From assembly GCA_023079485.1 (NCBI GenBank), contig CM041084.1, positions 12,770,609 to 12,834,608 on the forward strand: 64,000 bases of DNA. The letters are read 5' to 3'. This document shows, piece by piece, positions 62,337-64,000 of this stretch; positions within the stretch are counted from its first letter, which is position 1; every line of letters begins with the position of its first letter. The stretch is from Archilochus colubris. Lineage: Eukaryota > Chordata > Aves > Apodiformes > Trochilidae. The notes below the pieces were generated by a model. It ran no database searches. It saw nothing but the letters and a program-made list of their open reading frames with translations, and was not told the origin of the DNA. A program made the position numbers and the translations under genes.

Positions 62337-64000
62337 ATTCATTAACACATTTTGCTCAGTCCACTAGTGAATACAAAAACTTTGAGCCAATGTTCAACTC
62401 TCTTTGTGCAGTCTAATGGAATGAAGGTAATAATTGTGTAACTTTTTTTTGTACATATTTATGCAAGTATTGTCATCAAAGTATTTATTTTCATAAATAT
62501 ATATAACAAAATTTGTTTTGGAACAATAAGTTTATTGGGACCTTTAATTTCTACTTCTAAACATTTACACAAAAATGATTTCTAGAAATATTATGTGACC
62601 TAAGAATTACTGTCAAGCTATAGAATGAAAGTTTATATCTAATCAAAATGAGAGCTTCTCAGTTCAGAATGTTGAAGTATCTCAAAAAATTTCCAAAGTA
62701 TCTACTGAATCAATTCTGTAATATAAATAAACAAATAAATAAGAGTTCTATGTTTTTACAAAATTTCACTTCATACATACTTGCTAAATGTTGCTTCATA
62801 ACCAAGAAAGAGAGCTGCTGAAGATATTGAAGTAAATGAACATACTGAATTACTGATCAAGGTGATGGTACTGAACTGTAGAATTAAAAATACTTTGTCA
62901 GAAAAAATATAACGTTCCTGTTGAATACAGTGGGATGCAAACCTAAAGTCCTCAATATGTACAATACTATAGTATTTCAAAGACAATAACCTGTTCAAAA
63001 AAGGCTATAAAATATTTAGTGCTAAAACTTATGGCATTACCATAGGAAAAATGTTTTCTCTATTTTGGGACTTGCAATAAGAACAAGAATTTTCCCCCTC
63101 CATGCCAACAAACCAGCACCATCTAACACCAAATGTAATTAGTTACAAATTGCCAGTTACAACTTAATTAAACTTCCTTGCCTCTGTGCTGCCTAAGCAA
63201 CATGTATATTCTTTTATGTACTTGCCAATTAGTGCATGGGGATTCTGCTTTGTAATTGGATAAAATAGTAATAAGCTGAGCAGTGTGCTGTTGATATCCA
63301 GAATCAACTTTGTTCAAAAAAACATAGTGGAGACAGGTTTAATGCTTCAAATATTTATCTCAATTGAACTTGATTAAAACTATTTGAGGGTCCATTAGAT
63401 ATAGATACAATCCTTTTGTTAACAAAGTCCATCTGGTCTAAGAAAGAAAATTAAGATTCGCTAATTGAAATTTGGAAGCTTTTTTCCAAACATGCATAAT
63501 TCATACTGACAGAAAACAGAAGCTGCTATTCACCACAAACTGTCAAGTAGATGAATGTTTCATTTAGATGGAATTTAAGATTTCACCCAGCAAGAATCTA
63601 CAAATGCTCATAGCAAGTTGCAGTCTGAGAAAAGAAAATCTGTTCTCTTTTTACTGGAACAGTATTAAAATCTTCTCTTTTCACAAGAGAGCCATCTTAA
63701 CCTTAAATGGCACCACTTGGGACCTCTCTTGTTGCCAGTACTGGAGGCATCTTTCTAGATCAGGAGCTTTATTCAGCTCTTCAGTCTTTCAATTTCATCA
63801 GTCAGTGGTTCTCTTTTTTTAAACTTTTATTTGCAAAATGCTGACTTTCTGTCAGGATGTATCTGTATTTCATAGGAGGGTTTGATTTAACTACTCCTCT
63901 CCTCGATTACTTTTCTTACCCACCCCGACCCCAGCCCTCAGTAGTCTTTCTCCCAATGGAAAAAGATCAGATAATTTATTCAGTGTACAAAGTTGTTCCA
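62337..64000. other. Unique AT-rich non-coding sequence to window end
   Basis: No gene or element is recognised. Frames at 62771-62998 and 63568-63822 look like chance. The 63110-63310 part is listed as a possible regulatory stretch. Confidence 0.5.
63110..63310. promoter_or_regulatory. Possible conserved non-coding element (motif-based guess)
   Basis: Repeat-free sequence holding TGTAATTAGTTAC, ACTTAATTAAAC, GCCAATTAGTGC and TTGTAATTGGAT within 150 bp. Several homeodomain-type cores are this close together nowhere else in the last 10 kb. Confidence 0.2.

Noticed and set aside
1..64000. CRISPR arrays, operons, phage or plasmid features, multi-gene defence systems
   Set aside because: No regularly spaced direct repeats, no dense co-directional coding, and vertebrate-type repeats throughout. 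I found no evidence for a novel gene system in this window.

Overview
This window reads as a stretch of vertebrate, most likely bird (probably passerine), intergenic or deep-intronic DNA. It is AT-rich and CpG-poor. Its recognisable interspersed repeats are almost all CR1-type LINE fragments, plus one solo LTR with ERVL-like features. I saw no mammalian Alu, B1 or L1, and no bacterial-style gene organisation. CR1 also occurs in crocodilians and turtles; the LTR's resemblance to passerine ERVL LTRs, judged from memory, tips the call to a bird. I see no protein-coding gene that I can defend. The open frames are those expected by chance in 64 kb of AT-rich DNA, or lie in a stop-free microsatellite, in CR1 or in the LTR.

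Layout. Bases 259-606 are a long (CCTT)n microsatellite. A 5'-truncated CR1 (minus strand, 2811-3660) abuts the one firm gene, an intact tRNA-Gly(TCC) on the minus strand (3679-3750), with its Pol III T-run between them. From 4.5 to 12.4 kb there is only unique AT-rich DNA and simple repeats. At 12.4-14.3 kb lies an old sense-strand CR1 carrying the 3' part of ORF2 and the 3' UTR, split by an A-rich/CA tract. Short CR1 3' ends follow at 17.06-17.17 and 21.85-21.98 kb, a minus-strand CR1 with an internal deletion at 37.89-38.24 kb, and a sense ORF2 fragment at 47.47-47.93 kb.

At 61.4-62.3 kb there is a clean nested insertion. A 762-bp solo LTR (TG...CA, 5-bp target duplication TCCAT) sits inside a CR1 3' end, which resumes on the other side. 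The LTR keeps many CpGs, a TATA box and an ATTAAA signal, so it looks like the youngest element here.

The rest is unique sequence. A few repeat-free stretches rich in TAAT-core and octamer motifs (22.6-23.1, 30.0-30.3, 45.8-46.0, 49.3-49.7, 51.25-51.47 and 63.1-63.3 kb) look like possible conserved non-coding elements. The clearest is a perfect 18-bp palindrome of two POU octamers at 30193-30210. I found no CRISPR, operon or novel multi-gene system. The best second looks are the nested LTR, the tRNA/CR1 junction, the octamer palindrome and a few spliced-exon-like candidates.
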